Positions 1-7,796 of a stretch of DNA of 11,276 bases are shown here, in pieces. This DNA comes from an uncultured Bacteroides sp. Its GTDB lineage: Bacteria; Bacteroidota; Bacteroidia; Bacteroidales; UBA11471. A model generated the notes under the pieces. The model searched no databases. It saw nothing but the letters and a program-made list of their open reading frames with translations, and was not told the DNA's origin. The stretch lies in contig CAJLYN010000056.1 in NCBI GenBank assembly GCA_905210875.1, forward strand, positions 1-11,276, read 5' to 3'. Both the position numbers and the translations under genes were made by a program. Every line of letters starts with the position of its first letter. Position 1 is the stretch's first letter.

Positions 1-65
1 CCCCCAGCCGATTGGAAAAGTTGGTGCGGGAAATCGACAAATGCATCTCTCTTTTGAACGAATAG
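1..65 (+). CDS. 3' end of a small charged protein upstream of zapA (partial)
   Basis: Reading from base 3, an open frame runs to a TAG at 63-65 and encodes about 20 residues ending in LVREIDKCISLLNE. The stop lies 10 nt before the zapA start, so the two genes are almost certainly co-transcribed. The charged, heptad-like ending fits a small coiled-coil protein. I recall that Bacteroidales genomes often carry such a small conserved protein just before zapA, which would suit a division-related partner, but that role is inference. Only the C-terminus is visible, so no family can be assigned. Confidence 0.6.
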   Translation, partial: PSRLEKLVREIDKCISLLNE

Positions 66-75
66 ACCAGATGCG

Positions 76-420
76 ATGAACGATAAACAAAGTAAACAAC
101 GTATAATTGTTACAATAGCCAACCGCTCTTATACACTGTATGTCGAGCGCGAAAAGCTTGCCGAACAGGAACCTCTAGCGCGGAGAGCCGCCGAGTTGAT
201 AAATAAAAGAGCGGGACAATATGAGGTGCACTTTGAGAGTTGTGAACATCTCGATTTGCAAGATTTGCTCTCGATGGCCGCTTGGGATATTGCGTATGAT
301 TATCTTCGCTTGAAGAGGTCAAACGACGCCGGGCTTTTGGCCGAAGAGTTACGTCGTATCGATACCGAATTAGAAAGCTATTTGCAACAGCTCGGGGCTA
401 CCCCCGATGATGGTGTATAA
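76..420 (+). CDS. zapA: Cell division protein ZapA
   Basis: This 114-residue protein has the length and layout of ZapA. A short N-terminal beta region (residues about 8-24, with IIVTIANRSYTLYV) is followed by helices and a C-terminal coiled coil (about 70-105, with LLAEELRRIDTELESYLQQL). In the known family, ZapA binds FtsZ in the cytoplasm and cross-links protofilaments to stabilise the Z ring. The ATG at 76 is chosen because it follows the previous gene's stop by 10 nt and gives the full N-terminal beta strand. The gene sits between a small coiled-coil protein and rny. A terminator-like hairpin follows it, so the division genes are probably partly uncoupled from rny. Its base composition looks more AT-rich than rny and ricT. 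Confidence 0.9.
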   Translation: MNDKQSKQRIIVTIANRSYTLYVEREKLAEQEPLARRAAELINKRAGQYEVHFESCEHLDLQDLLSMAAWDIAYDYLRLKRSNDAGLLAEELRRIDTELESYLQQLGATPDDGV

Positions 421-446
421 CTATACAAAAAACAATACTTTATCCT

Positions 447-489
447 GCACTGCAACAAGAATCATTCTCTTGATGCGGTGCTTTTTTTT
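447..489 (+). terminator. Intrinsic terminator/attenuator between zapA and rny
   Basis: The arms at 447-460 and 468-481 form a 14-bp stem with one A-A mismatch and one T-G wobble, closed by a 7-nt loop (461-467). A run of eight T follows at 482-489. This is the classic form of a Rho-independent terminator. The T run ends only 19 nt before the rny start codon. I see no clear TAnnTTTG box in the gap, so rny may depend partly on read-through. Confidence 0.82.
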
Positions 490-508
490 AACCTAAAAAC
501 ACGAACAG

Positions 509-2053
509 ATGGAAATGATGACATTACTGTCGGTCGGAGCCTTGATAGGCATAATTGTGGGAGTTGTCGTGTGTATGATTCTTTACAAGGTGCGTCTCAA
601 TGCCCGGTCCCGTTCGATTCTCGATGAGGCCCGAGCCGAAGCTGAAACGATAAAAAGAGACAAGATGCTGGAAGTTAAAGAGAAATTTATCTCCATGAAG
701 GCCGAGCTCGAAAAGCAAATGGCTGTACGTAGCAGTAAAGTACAGTCGGCCGAAGCCAAAGCCCGCCAACGCGAGATGCAACTGAACCAGCAACAGCAAG
801 AGCTTCAACGCAAGAAAACCGAAGTGGAAGCCATACGCACCAGTCTCACCGCTCAGGTGGAAGTTGTGGATAAAAAGAAAGCCGAACTCGAACGCCTGCA
901 TAAAGCCGAAATCGAGAAACTGGAACATATTTCGGGTCTCTCGGCCGAAGAGGCCAAAGACCGCCTGGTCGAGTCGCTGAAAGAAGAGGCCAAGACACAA
1001 GCCGCCTCGTATATCAATGATATCATGGACGAAGCCCGCATGACGGCCAACAAGGAGGCCAAGAGCATCGTCATCAAGACCATACAGCGCGTTGCCACCG
1101 AGACGGCCATAGAAAACTCCGTTACCGTGTTCCACATCGATTCCGACGAGATAAAAGGCCGCATCATCGGTCGCGAAGGCCGCAACATACGCGCCCTCGA
1201 AGCCGCCACCGGCATCGAAATCATCGTCGACGACACCCCCGAAGCCATTGTGTTGTCGGGCTTCGATCCCGTGCGTCGTGAGATTGCCCGGCTGGCCCTT
1301 CATCAGCTGGTAACCGACGGTCGCATACACCCGGCCCGCATCGAAGAGGTGGTGGCCAAGGTGCGCAAGCAGGTCGAAGAAGAGATTGTCGAGACCGGAA
1401 AACGTACTGCCATCGACCTTGGTATCCATGGCCTGCATCCCGAGCTTATCCGTCTGGTCGGCAAGATGAAATACCGCTCGTCCTACGGGCAGAACCTCTT
1501 GCAGCACTCGCGCGAGACAGCCAACCTCTGCGCCATCATGGCCTCGGAACTCGGCCTTAACCCCAAGAAAGCCAAACGTGCCGGACTCCTCCACGACATA
1601 GGTAAGGTGCCCGACGATGAGCCCGAACTGCCGCACGCCCTGCTGGGAATGAAGCTGGCCGAGAAGTACAAGGAGAAACCCGAAATATGCAACGCCATCG
1701 GTGCCCACCACGACGAGACCGAGATGACCAGCCTGCTGGCTCCCATCGTTCAGGTGTGCGACGCCATATCGGGAGCCCGTCCCGGAGCCCGTCGCGAAAT
1801 CGTCGAAGCCTACATCAAGCGCCTCAACGACCTCGAACAGTTGGCCCTCTCTTATCCCGGCGTGCTCAAAACCTACGCCATACAGGCCGGTCGTGAATTG
1901 CGTGTCATCGTGGGAGCCGATAAAATCGACGATTCCGAAATAGAAAACCTCTCGGCCGAAATCGCCAAGCGTATTCAAGATGAGATGACCTATCCCGGAC
2001 AGGTGAAGATTACCGTCATACGCGAGACCCGTGCCGTAAGTTTTGCCAAGTAA
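509..2053 (+). CDS. rny: Ribonuclease Y
   Basis: RNase Y is a membrane-anchored endoribonuclease that starts mRNA decay and processing. The 514-residue product has the usual length and order for the family. An N-terminal membrane helix spans about residues 4-26, and a long charged coiled coil covers about 30-170. A KH RNA-binding domain lies at about 210-280, with its GREGRN motif at residues 221-226. The HD phosphohydrolase domain lies at about 330-425, with the metal-binding His-Asp at residues 362-363 (LLHDIGK) and a downstream AHHDE motif. The ATG at 509 is chosen; another ATG two codons later would barely change the anchor. A terminator-like hairpin sits just upstream, and ricT, a homologue of a known RNase Y partner, follows 78 nt downstream. 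The gene looks intact. Confidence 0.97.
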   Translation: MEMMTLLSVGALIGIIVGVVVCMILYKVRLNARSRSILDEARAEAETIKRDKMLEVKEKFISMKAELEKQMAVRSSKVQSAEAKARQREMQLNQQQQELQRKKTEVEAIRTSLTAQVEVVDKKKAELERLHKAEIEKLEHISGLSAEEAKDRLVESLKEEAKTQAASYINDIMDEARMTANKEAKSIVIKTIQRVATETAIENSVTVFHIDSDEIKGRIIGREGRNIRALEAATGIEIIVDDTPEAIVLSGFDPVRREIARLALHQLVTDGRIHPARIEEVVAKVRKQVEEEIVETGKRTAIDLGIHGLHPELIRLVGKMKYRSSYGQNLLQHSRETANLCAIMASELGLNPKKAKRAGLLHDIGKVPDDEPELPHALLGMKLAEKYKEKPEICNAIGAHHDETEMTSLLAPIVQVCDAISGARPGARREIVEAYIKRLNDLEQLALSYPGVLKTYAIQAGRELRVIVGADKIDDSEIENLSAEIAKRIQDEMTYPGQVKITVIRETRAVSFAK

Positions 2054-2074
2054 AAAACAGCCAATCACCCATAC

Positions 2075-2112
2075 CCGGGTGTCCGTGCCTTGTACAGGCT
2101 ACGGACACCCGG
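2075..2112 (+). repeat. Strong hairpin in the rny-ricT gap
   Basis: The arm at 2075-2086 (CCGGGTGTCCGT) is perfectly complementary to 2101-2112. The stem continues inward with GCC (2087-2089) pairing GGC (2097-2099) across one bulged T, closing on a 7-nt loop. No T run follows, so it is not a standard intrinsic terminator. It ends 19 nt before the ricT ATG. It could be an RNA processing or 3'-end-protecting structure, or could affect ricT translation. A TTG at 2090 that would extend ricT lies in the loop and is an unlikely start. Confidence 0.75.
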
Positions 2113-2131
2113 CGGGCTTATAGATGAAAAC

Positions 2132-3685
2132 ATGGACAGTAAACAACCCGAAAACCCCAATAATACGGCGCCCGAGTCACAGCCCTCGCCCGACGAGTCG
2201 GCTATTGTAGTGGCGCAGTGCGGCGGGAAGCTCCATTGCTACGACTGGCTGTCGGATATTCCCGAGTCGCACGACGACACCGAGATGGTAGAGGTACAGT
2301 TCAAGAACACCCGCAAGGGATACTATAAAAACTCCGTCCACCTGCGTCTCGAAAAGGGCGACATTGTCGCCGTAGAAGGTAATCCCGGTCACGATATCGG
2401 TGTCGTAACCCTTACAGGCCGTCTGGTTCTGTTGCAGATGCGCAAGAATGGTGTGAAGATCGATAATCCCGATCTCAAACGTGTTTACCGTAAGGCCAAG
2501 CCCAACGACCTCGAAAAATACCGTGAAGCCAAGGCCCGAGAACACTCCACTATGCTGCGGGCCCGTAAGATAGCCGAGGACCTCCACCTCAACATGAAAA
2601 TAGGCGATGTCGAATATCAGGGCGACGGCAACAAAGCCATCTTTTATTACATCGCCGACGACCGGGTCGACTTCCGGCAACTCATCAAGGTGCTGGCCGA
2701 AGTCTTCCGGGTGCGCATCGAGATGAAACAGATAGGTGCTCGACAGGAGGCCGGACGCATCGGCGGCATCGGCCCCTGCGGTCGGCAGCTCTGCTGCTCG
2801 TCGTGGATGAGTAATTTTGTGTCGGTAGCTACCAGTGCCGCCCGTTTTCAAGACATATCGCTCAACCCACAGAAGTTGGCCGGGCAGTGTGCCAAACTCA
2901 AATGCTGCCTCAACTTCGAGGTCGACGCCTATGTCGAGGCACAGAAGCGCTTGCCTTCTCGCGAAATACCGCTCGAAACCCTCGAAGGTACCTTCTACCA
3001 TTTCAAGACCGATATATTCAAGCGACAGATAACCTACTCCTCTTCCAAAGAGGTGGCTGCCAACCTGGTAACCATCGATGCCGGCCGGGCCTTTGAGGTG
3101 ATAGCCCTCAACAAGCGCGGTGTGAAACCCGAAACCCTCGTTGTCGAGAGCGGAAAAGAACCGGTGCGTAAAGAGTTTGAAGATGTTGTAGGACAAGACA
3201 GCGTAACCCGTTTCGACAAGAAAGGACGTCAGAATAATGCTGCCGGAAACCGCAAGAAAAAGAAACGCAACGGAAGTGAGAACACCCCCTCGGCCGAGAA
3301 CGGCCGTTCCGGTGCTCCCGCAGCCAGTGTAGAGAATACCGCCTCTGCCCCTTCTGCATCGAATACCGAGGCCCAGCCGGCCAGTCAGCAGCGCGAGAAG
3401 GCACAGCGTCCCAATGGCAACCGTCGCAACGATAACCGCCGTAACAACAGTCCCCGTCGGACCGACAATCGTCATGGAAACGAGACAAATAACGCCGAGC
3501 GCGAACGCGACAACCGTCGTGGCAATGAAAACGTCGAACGTACTGAAAAGGGAAACCGTCGTGTCGGCGAAGGTAATGCAGAACGTGGCGAGCGCGACAA
3601 TCGCCGCGGAAACGAGGCCGGGCCCGAACGTCAGACACCCCGACCCAAACCCGCGGCCGAGAAATCTTCTGATAATAATGCGTAG
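2132..3685 (+). CDS. ricT: PSP1-family protein RicT (YaaT-like) with Arg/Asn-rich C-terminal tail
   Basis: The product is 517 residues from the ATG at 2132. A TTG 14 codons earlier falls in a hairpin loop and was rejected. The PSP1/RicT core covers about residues 20-330. It has two cysteine clusters, CGRQLCC at 216-222 and CAKLKCC at 253-259. In Bacillus subtilis, RicT works with RicA and RicF in an iron-sulfur-containing complex that directs RNase Y cleavage, and these cysteines are the expected ligands. From about residue 363 to the end the protein becomes low-complexity: a lysine patch, an Ala/Ser/Pro stretch, then many Arg-Asn-Gly units such as RDNRRGNE. That tail is likely disordered and may bind RNA (inference). 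The gene follows rny, supporting a shared role, and its stop overlaps the gldH start by 8 nt. Confidence 0.92.
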   Translation: MDSKQPENPNNTAPESQPSPDESAIVVAQCGGKLHCYDWLSDIPESHDDTEMVEVQFKNTRKGYYKNSVHLRLEKGDIVAVEGNPGHDIGVVTLTGRLVLLQMRKNGVKIDNPDLKRVYRKAKPNDLEKYREAKAREHSTMLRARKIAEDLHLNMKIGDVEYQGDGNKAIFYYIADDRVDFRQLIKVLAEVFRVRIEMKQIGARQEAGRIGGIGPCGRQLCCSSWMSNFVSVATSAARFQDISLNPQKLAGQCAKLKCCLNFEVDAYVEAQKRLPSREIPLETLEGTFYHFKTDIFKRQITYSSSKEVAANLVTIDAGRAFEVIALNKRGVKPETLVVESGKEPVRKEFEDVVGQDSVTRFDKKGRQNNAAGNRKKKKRNGSENTPSAENGRSGAPAASVENTASAPSASNTEAQPASQQREKAQRPNGNRRNDNRRNNSPRRTDNRHGNETNNAERERDNRRGNENVERTEKGNRRVGEGNAERGERDNRRGNEAGPERQTPRPKPAAEKSSDNNA

Positions 3686-4142
3686 GCCTATACTCGCTCT
3701 GGTTGTGTGGCTGGGGTTGGCAACAGGTTGCCGGTTTGCCCCCAACGAAGTGCAAAGCTATCGACATATCGACCCGCAGGGTTGGTATGTCGATTCGCTG
3801 GTGCAGATAGAGTGCCCTGTGTCCGACACCCTCTCCCTCTACGATATGCAGGTGGGGTTGCGCTATACCGACGACTATGACTATGCCAATCTTTGGCTCT
3901 TCATCACTACCGTCTCGCCCGATGGTACACAGCATCTCGATACCCTTAATGCCACCTTGTGCGATGCCTACGGGCGCTGGCTGGGTTCGGGCGTAGGGGT
4001 GCAGATGCAGCAGGAAATACCGTTCAAGACTTTGGTGCGTTTCGGTCAACCCGGTGTGTGGCGGGTCGTTATACAGCAGGGCATGCGCGACAGTTGCCTG
4101 CCTGGTATTACCGCCGTCGGCCTGAAAATATCTGCCCGGTAG
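3678..4142 (+). CDS. gldH: GldH-family lipoprotein
   Basis: The 154-residue product begins with a lipoprotein signal peptide: two arginines, a hydrophobic core (residues 5-15) and a lipobox ATGC with the lipidated Cys at residue 18. The mature part has features of GldH: an early YRHIDPQGWYVDSLV stretch, a beta-rich body with RYTDDYDYANLWLFI, and a closing PGITAVGLKI. In Flavobacterium, GldH is an envelope lipoprotein needed for gliding and the linked type IX secretion machinery. Homologues are also present in non-gliding Bacteroidales, where the role is unclear. The ATG at 3678 lies inside the last codons of ricT, giving an 8-nt overlap that suggests translational coupling. No acidic surface-export signal follows the Cys, so a periplasm-facing location is more likely (inference). 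Confidence 0.85.
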   Translation: MRRPILALVVWLGLATGCRFAPNEVQSYRHIDPQGWYVDSLVQIECPVSDTLSLYDMQVGLRYTDDYDYANLWLFITTVSPDGTQHLDTLNATLCDAYGRWLGSGVGVQMQQEIPFKTLVRFGQPGVWRVVIQQGMRDSCLPGITAVGLKISAR

Positions 4143-4234
4143 CGATTTCCATACCTCTGTCACTCGAAGTCGCAACGGGCGATTTCCGATTCTTCCTTGC
4201 CTCGCTACGCCGTGCCACAAGGCCTTTCTCTCAT

Positions 4235-4283
4235 AAAAGGAACCGTATCAACCCACATAGTGGGAGATACGGTTCCTTTTTTG
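4235..4283. terminator. Bidirectional intrinsic terminator between convergent gldH and efflux operons
   Basis: GGAACCGTATC (4239-4249) pairs perfectly with 4266-4276. An inner stem CCCAC/GTGGG (4252-4256 and 4260-4264) extends the hairpin to about 16 bp. A T run follows on the plus strand (4277-4282), and four A precede it at 4235-4238, which gives a short U run on the minus strand. It lies between the gldH stop and the stop of the last permease gene, so it probably ends both transcripts. The rest of 4143-4321 shows no gene. Confidence 0.9.
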
Positions 4284-4321
4284 TGTTATTGCTGTCGGGG
4301 TCAGCAGAGACGATTCTGCGT

Positions 4322-5554
4322 TTACCTTTCAGTCTCCGAAGCCACCTCTGTACGGTTGCGCTGTTTGTCTTTCCATATCTGGTAGCTGTAAGCGATACAA
4401 GTGGTGGCGAAGTAGAAAATCGTGAGCCCCCAGAGGTGGAGGAAGGGCCCTTTGACATCTACAATCGACGCCCCTTCGGTGTTCATACGCACAAATCCTT
4501 CTACGCCCCATGTCGAGGGTATGAGGCTGCCCACCACCTGCCAAATGACGGGCATACGGTCATAGGGCCAGGTAATGCCGCTGATGAAGAGGAATATCAT
4601 CGAGGTGAAGACGATGATGAGGAAAACGCTTTCCCTTTCGCGTACAAATACCGACAGGGTCATGCCGAAGAATATCGACGAGAGCAGGAAGGGTGCCATG
4701 AAGGCGTAAATCTCCCACTGGCTCCCCAGTTGCGGGTAATCGAAAAACCAAGGAATGATGTGCAGCATGTACATGGTTGTAACGATGTAGAGGCTGTAAT
4801 AACAGATGGCTTTGCCAAGTACGAGGTGCAGGATATTGTTGCGTATCTTTTCGCGGTATTGGTAGTAGTGCCGCAGTTTACGATGTTCGTAAAATCCGCC
4901 GGCCAAGATACCGATGCCGAGAATAAGGCTCTGCTGCATGATGACGATGAGCAGGGCGGGAATTACGAACGAGGCAAATCCGCCGGTGGGGTTGTAGAGG
5001 GTAAACGAGAAGGAAGGTATGGGGTCGGTAACCATGTCGATTTGGGCCGGTGTGGCACCCGTGAGGGTGCGGCTTTGCAGTTCCCGACCCATGTCGAGAG
5101 AGACGTCGGTGAGGGTAATGAGGAAATTTTTATAGTTGAGCAGCAGACTCATGTCGGAATAGAAGACAACGGGGCTCTGTTCGCCGCGGGCCAGTTTCTT
5201 GTCGAAGTCGGCCGGAATTTCCAGTATGCCGAAACAGTCACGCCGGTACATGAGATCTTTCGCTTCGTCGAGGTTGGCGCAGTAAGAGAGCACCTTGGTG
5301 TTGGGCGAGGCATCGATGCGGCGACACATCTCCCGGCTCAGTTGTGTGCGGGAGTTGTCGACAACAGCCAGTGGCACGTCGTAGACGGCTTCGGGGTTAT
5401 AAATGAAGGCGTAGAGCAGCGGGTAGGCAAAAGGCAAGGCAAAGAAGAAGAGCATTGCACCCATGTCGCGGAACACGGCTATATATTCCTTGCGCCAGAT
5501 GTAGCCTATGTCGGCCAATCCCGTTTTTATCGATTTGAAAAATCCGTTTTCCAT
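4322..5554 (-). CDS. ABC-2 type transporter permease (second of pair)
   Basis: This 410-residue inner-membrane protein has the YhhJ/YbhR-type ABC-2 export permease layout. One N-terminal membrane helix (about 33-52) is followed by a large periplasmic domain (about 55-190). A cluster of five membrane helices follows (about 193-220, 241-270, 284-304, 308-330 and 370-394). The periplasmic part starts with PLAVVDNSRTQLSR, the VVD-S-S/T pattern seen in this family, and PSTWGVEGFVRMN precedes the last helix. It should pair with the preceding permease to form the inner-membrane channel that extrudes substrate into the HlyD-TolC conduit. The start follows the previous stop by 19 nt. The gene is last in the operon and is followed by the shared terminator. 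Substrate is not predictable, and no ATPase gene accompanies it. Confidence 0.93.
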   Translation of the reverse strand: MENGFFKSIKTGLADIGYIWRKEYIAVFRDMGAMLFFFALPFAYPLLYAFIYNPEAVYDVPLAVVDNSRTQLSREMCRRIDASPNTKVLSYCANLDEAKDLMYRRDCFGILEIPADFDKKLARGEQSPVVFYSDMSLLLNYKNFLITLTDVSLDMGRELQSRTLTGATPAQIDMVTDPIPSFSFTLYNPTGGFASFVIPALLIVIMQQSLILGIGILAGGFYEHRKLRHYYQYREKIRNNILHLVLGKAICYYSLYIVTTMYMLHIIPWFFDYPQLGSQWEIYAFMAPFLLSSIFFGMTLSVFVRERESVFLIIVFTSMIFLFISGITWPYDRMPVIWQVVGSLIPSTWGVEGFVRMNTEGASIVDVKGPFLHLWGLTIFYFATTCIAYSYQIWKDKQRNRTEVASETER

Positions 5555-5573
5555 TGCAGTGCATTCTTAAAAG

Positions 5574-6758
5574 TCAGGCCACGTAGATTTGTCTGCGCAG
5601 TGCCCGTTTGAGCAATGGCAGAAAGGGCAGAGCCAGCAGTGCATAAATAAAGAGGGCCATATAGTGCATACGGCTGTAATAGAGAGGAACACCGTTGAGC
5701 GCCTGGTCGGCATAGATGATGAAGTAATGCCGCAGCGGCAAAATGTCGGTGAGCAGGTGGAAGGTGGGGTACATGGCTTCGGCCGGGAAGGAGATGCCGG
5801 CCAGTGAGAACGATACCACACCGAAGAGTCCGCCCATGCTCAGGGCGATGCGCAGAGAGGGAGCGACACACACGAAGAATATGCTCACCCCTTGCAGGGC
5901 CATGACAAAAAGCAACATGGCCGCCAGCATGGGCCAGATGCCGTTTTGCAACGGGAAGTGGAAATAACCGTAAAACAGCGACTGGCACAATGCACCCATG
6001 ATGAAAAAAAGCAACGTCTGTGGCAACAGTTTGCCGGTGACAGCCAGCAGTATGTTGTCGTCGGCCGTTCTTAACCATTCCCGCGAGGTGGCATGTTTGA
6101 TTTCAGATCCTATGGAAAAGATGGTGGTAAGCAAGATGATGACTCCCAACACTCCCGGAAGAAAGGTGTTGTTGAGGTAGATGGAGTAGCTTATCCACGG
6201 ATTACCCAAGGGGTGCATGTCGACGGTGATGGGTTGTATTTGCGGTAAGATGTCGCGTTCGTATTCACCTCGGGCCAAGAGCGTCTGTTGCACGGCAGCG
6301 GCCAGTGTGGTTGTCGTCTTGAAGCTTCGGAATTCCAATGCTCCTGGTATGAGGAAGGCATCGGTGGTATAGTATGATATTTCGGGCCGGCGGTTGGCCA
6401 TGAGGTCGGCCTCAAAGGAGGGTGGGATAATGACAAATCCGAAGATGTCGCCCTTCTGCATGGCTTCTCGTGCTTCGGAGAAGTTGGCATATTCGGTGGT
6501 TATGGCCAGCGAACTGACCGTCGTAAATTGCCGGGTGAGATTGCGCGACGTGGCCGAGTGGTCGAGGTCTACTACGGCGGTGGGCAACTCCTCGGGCAGA
6601 CCGTTGGCCATGAGCGAGAGGAAGAATGCGTAGCTTACCAGCGGCGCGACGACGATGGAAAACAGGTAGATGGGGCGTGACACCAATCGGTGCAACTCCC
6701 TGACGATAACCTGCCACAAGATTTTGGGACCTGTTGCGAATCTTCCCATGACGAGCAC
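5574..6758 (-). CDS. ABC-2 type transporter permease (first of pair)
   Basis: This is a 394-residue inner-membrane permease of the same ABC-2 family as the next gene, with the same plan. One N-terminal helix (about 29-50) and a periplasmic domain (about 52-190) opening with LPTAVVDLDHSATSRNL are followed by helices at about 198-216, 236-262, 273-300, 304-324 and 365-384. PTFHLLTDILPLRHY fits the conserved segment before the last helix. The two proteins differ clearly in sequence, so they probably form a heterodimer. The frame opens with GTG at 6758, 4 nt after the hlyD stop. An ATG three codons in (6749) is an equally plausible start that only removes MLV. The tight spacing supports translational coupling with the adaptor gene. 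Confidence 0.93.
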   Translation of the reverse strand: MLVMGRFATGPKILWQVIVRELHRLVSRPIYLFSIVVAPLVSYAFFLSLMANGLPEELPTAVVDLDHSATSRNLTRQFTTVSSLAITTEYANFSEAREAMQKGDIFGFVIIPPSFEADLMANRRPEISYYTTDAFLIPGALEFRSFKTTTTLAAAVQQTLLARGEYERDILPQIQPITVDMHPLGNPWISYSIYLNNTFLPGVLGVIILLTTIFSIGSEIKHATSREWLRTADDNILLAVTGKLLPQTLLFFIMGALCQSLFYGYFHFPLQNGIWPMLAAMLLFVMALQGVSIFFVCVAPSLRIALSMGGLFGVVSFSLAGISFPAEAMYPTFHLLTDILPLRHYFIIYADQALNGVPLYYSRMHYMALFIYALLALPFLPLLKRALRRQIYVA

Positions 6759-6762
6759 TGTT

Positions 6763-7767
6763 TTATCGGAGCGGTTTCTTTATCAGGACCGACATACCCG
6801 GCCGCAGATTCTCAACCGGTTGAGTAGGTCTGGCTTTAATTTCAAATGTGCGGGCGTCGTAGCTGCCGGTTGCTTTGGTGGCGCGCCATACGGCGTAGGT
6901 GCCCATATCTTTGATGAAATAAATTTTGAGCGTGACGGTCTTGTTGCCGAGAGCCGGGATCTGGGCCGTAATCTCTTTCCCCATGGTCAGGTATTGCAGC
7001 AACTCTTCGCGCACGTTGAAGGTTACCCACATGTCGTCGAGTTGTAAAACGTTCATGATGGGGGCGCCGGTACCTACCAGTTCGCTTACATGGGGGAATA
7101 TTTCCGAGATCTCGCCATCGATGGGGGCTGTCAGATAGGAGTCGGCAAGAACCGATTTCACCTGTTCCACACCACCCTGAGCAGCCGTTACCATGGCGGC
7201 AGCAGGCTCTTTGTCTTCGCTTTGAGCGCCTTTGCGCACCATCTCGTATTGTGAGCGGGCGGCACTCTCGGTGGCGACCATGGCTTTGTACTGAGCCTCG
7301 GCCTCGTCGCGTTTCTGGGCCGAGACGACCCCTTTGAGGTAAAGAGCCTCCATGCGGTTGAATGATTTCTGGGCTATTTCAAGTCCGGCCAGGGCCTGTT
7401 GCCACATGTCGTAAGCCGATTGAATGACCTCGCTGCGGGCGCCTTTGTCTACTTTCTCGTTGGTAGCCTTGTAGACATTTTCCATGGCCGTGGCCTGCAT
7501 GAGTTTGGCTTCGGCATCGGGCGATGAGATGCGCACCAGCGTGTCGCCTTGGTGTACGCGCTGACCCTCTTCGACCCAGTATTCGGCAATGCGGCCCGGG
7601 AGTTTTCCCGAGATTCGAATCTGTGTGGCTTCGGCTTGTCCCTGAATAGTCTCGTTTTTCGGTTCGAGCAGGAAGAATCCGATAAGAGCCAGAATGACGA
7701 TGACGATGATGACGGCGACCAGTCCTATGGTCAAGCCCTTTTCTTTGTCTCTTTTGGGAGTATCCAT
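6763..7767 (-). CDS. HlyD/EmrA-family periplasmic adaptor (membrane fusion protein)
   Basis: The 334-residue protein bridges an inner-membrane transporter and a TolC channel. A short basic cytoplasmic N-terminus precedes one membrane helix (about 12-34). A first biotinyl-lipoyl half lies at about 43-82, including GKLPGRIAEYWVEEGQRV and GDTLVRI. A helical hairpin follows (about 85-205), then the second lipoyl half (LTAPIDGEISEIFPHVSELV) and a beta-barrel region reaching PGMSVLIKK near the end. The uncleaved N-terminal anchor, rather than a lipoprotein signal, is typical of the HlyD/EmrA/YhiI branch. It starts 29 nt after the tolC stop and ends 4 nt before the first permease, so it is plainly part of this operon. 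Confidence 0.94.
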   Translation of the reverse strand: MDTPKRDKEKGLTIGLVAVIIVIVILALIGFFLLEPKNETIQGQAEATQIRISGKLPGRIAEYWVEEGQRVHQGDTLVRISSPDAEAKLMQATAMENVYKATNEKVDKGARSEVIQSAYDMWQQALAGLEIAQKSFNRMEALYLKGVVSAQKRDEAEAQYKAMVATESAARSQYEMVRKGAQSEDKEPAAAMVTAAQGGVEQVKSVLADSYLTAPIDGEISEIFPHVSELVGTGAPIMNVLQLDDMWVTFNVREELLQYLTMGKEITAQIPALGNKTVTLKIYFIKDMGTYAVWRATKATGSYDARTFEIKARPTQPVENLRPGMSVLIKKPLR

Positions 7768-7796
7768 TGTATGTCGTTTTTTGTTTTACGGGAGGT

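Noticed and set aside
421..508. Possible 6S RNA next to zapA
   Set aside because: 6S RNA lies near zapA in some bacteria, but this gap is only 88 nt and is filled by a terminator hairpin.
524..2068. 514-codon open frame on the minus strand opposite rny
   Set aside because: It mirrors rny exactly and arises from codon bias on the coding strand. The translation has low-complexity Gly/Phe/Leu/Val composition and no recognisable domain.
2090..2131. TTG start extending ricT by 14 codons
   Set aside because: It lies in the loop of a strong hairpin, and the added residues do not resemble a protein N-terminus. The ATG at 2132 is better.
2177..3745. 522-codon minus-strand frame opposite ricT
   Set aside because: The plus-strand frame has clear RicT cysteine motifs; the antisense translation is biased and matches nothing.
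3108..4220. 370-codon minus-strand frame across ricT and gldH
   Set aside because: It overlaps two well-supported plus-strand genes and has an Arg/His/Cys-rich shadow composition.
3959..5611. 550-codon plus-strand frame opposite the permease
   Set aside because: It crosses the gldH end and the terminator, and is antisense to a clear ABC-2 permease. The product is rich in Glu, Val and Gly with no domain.
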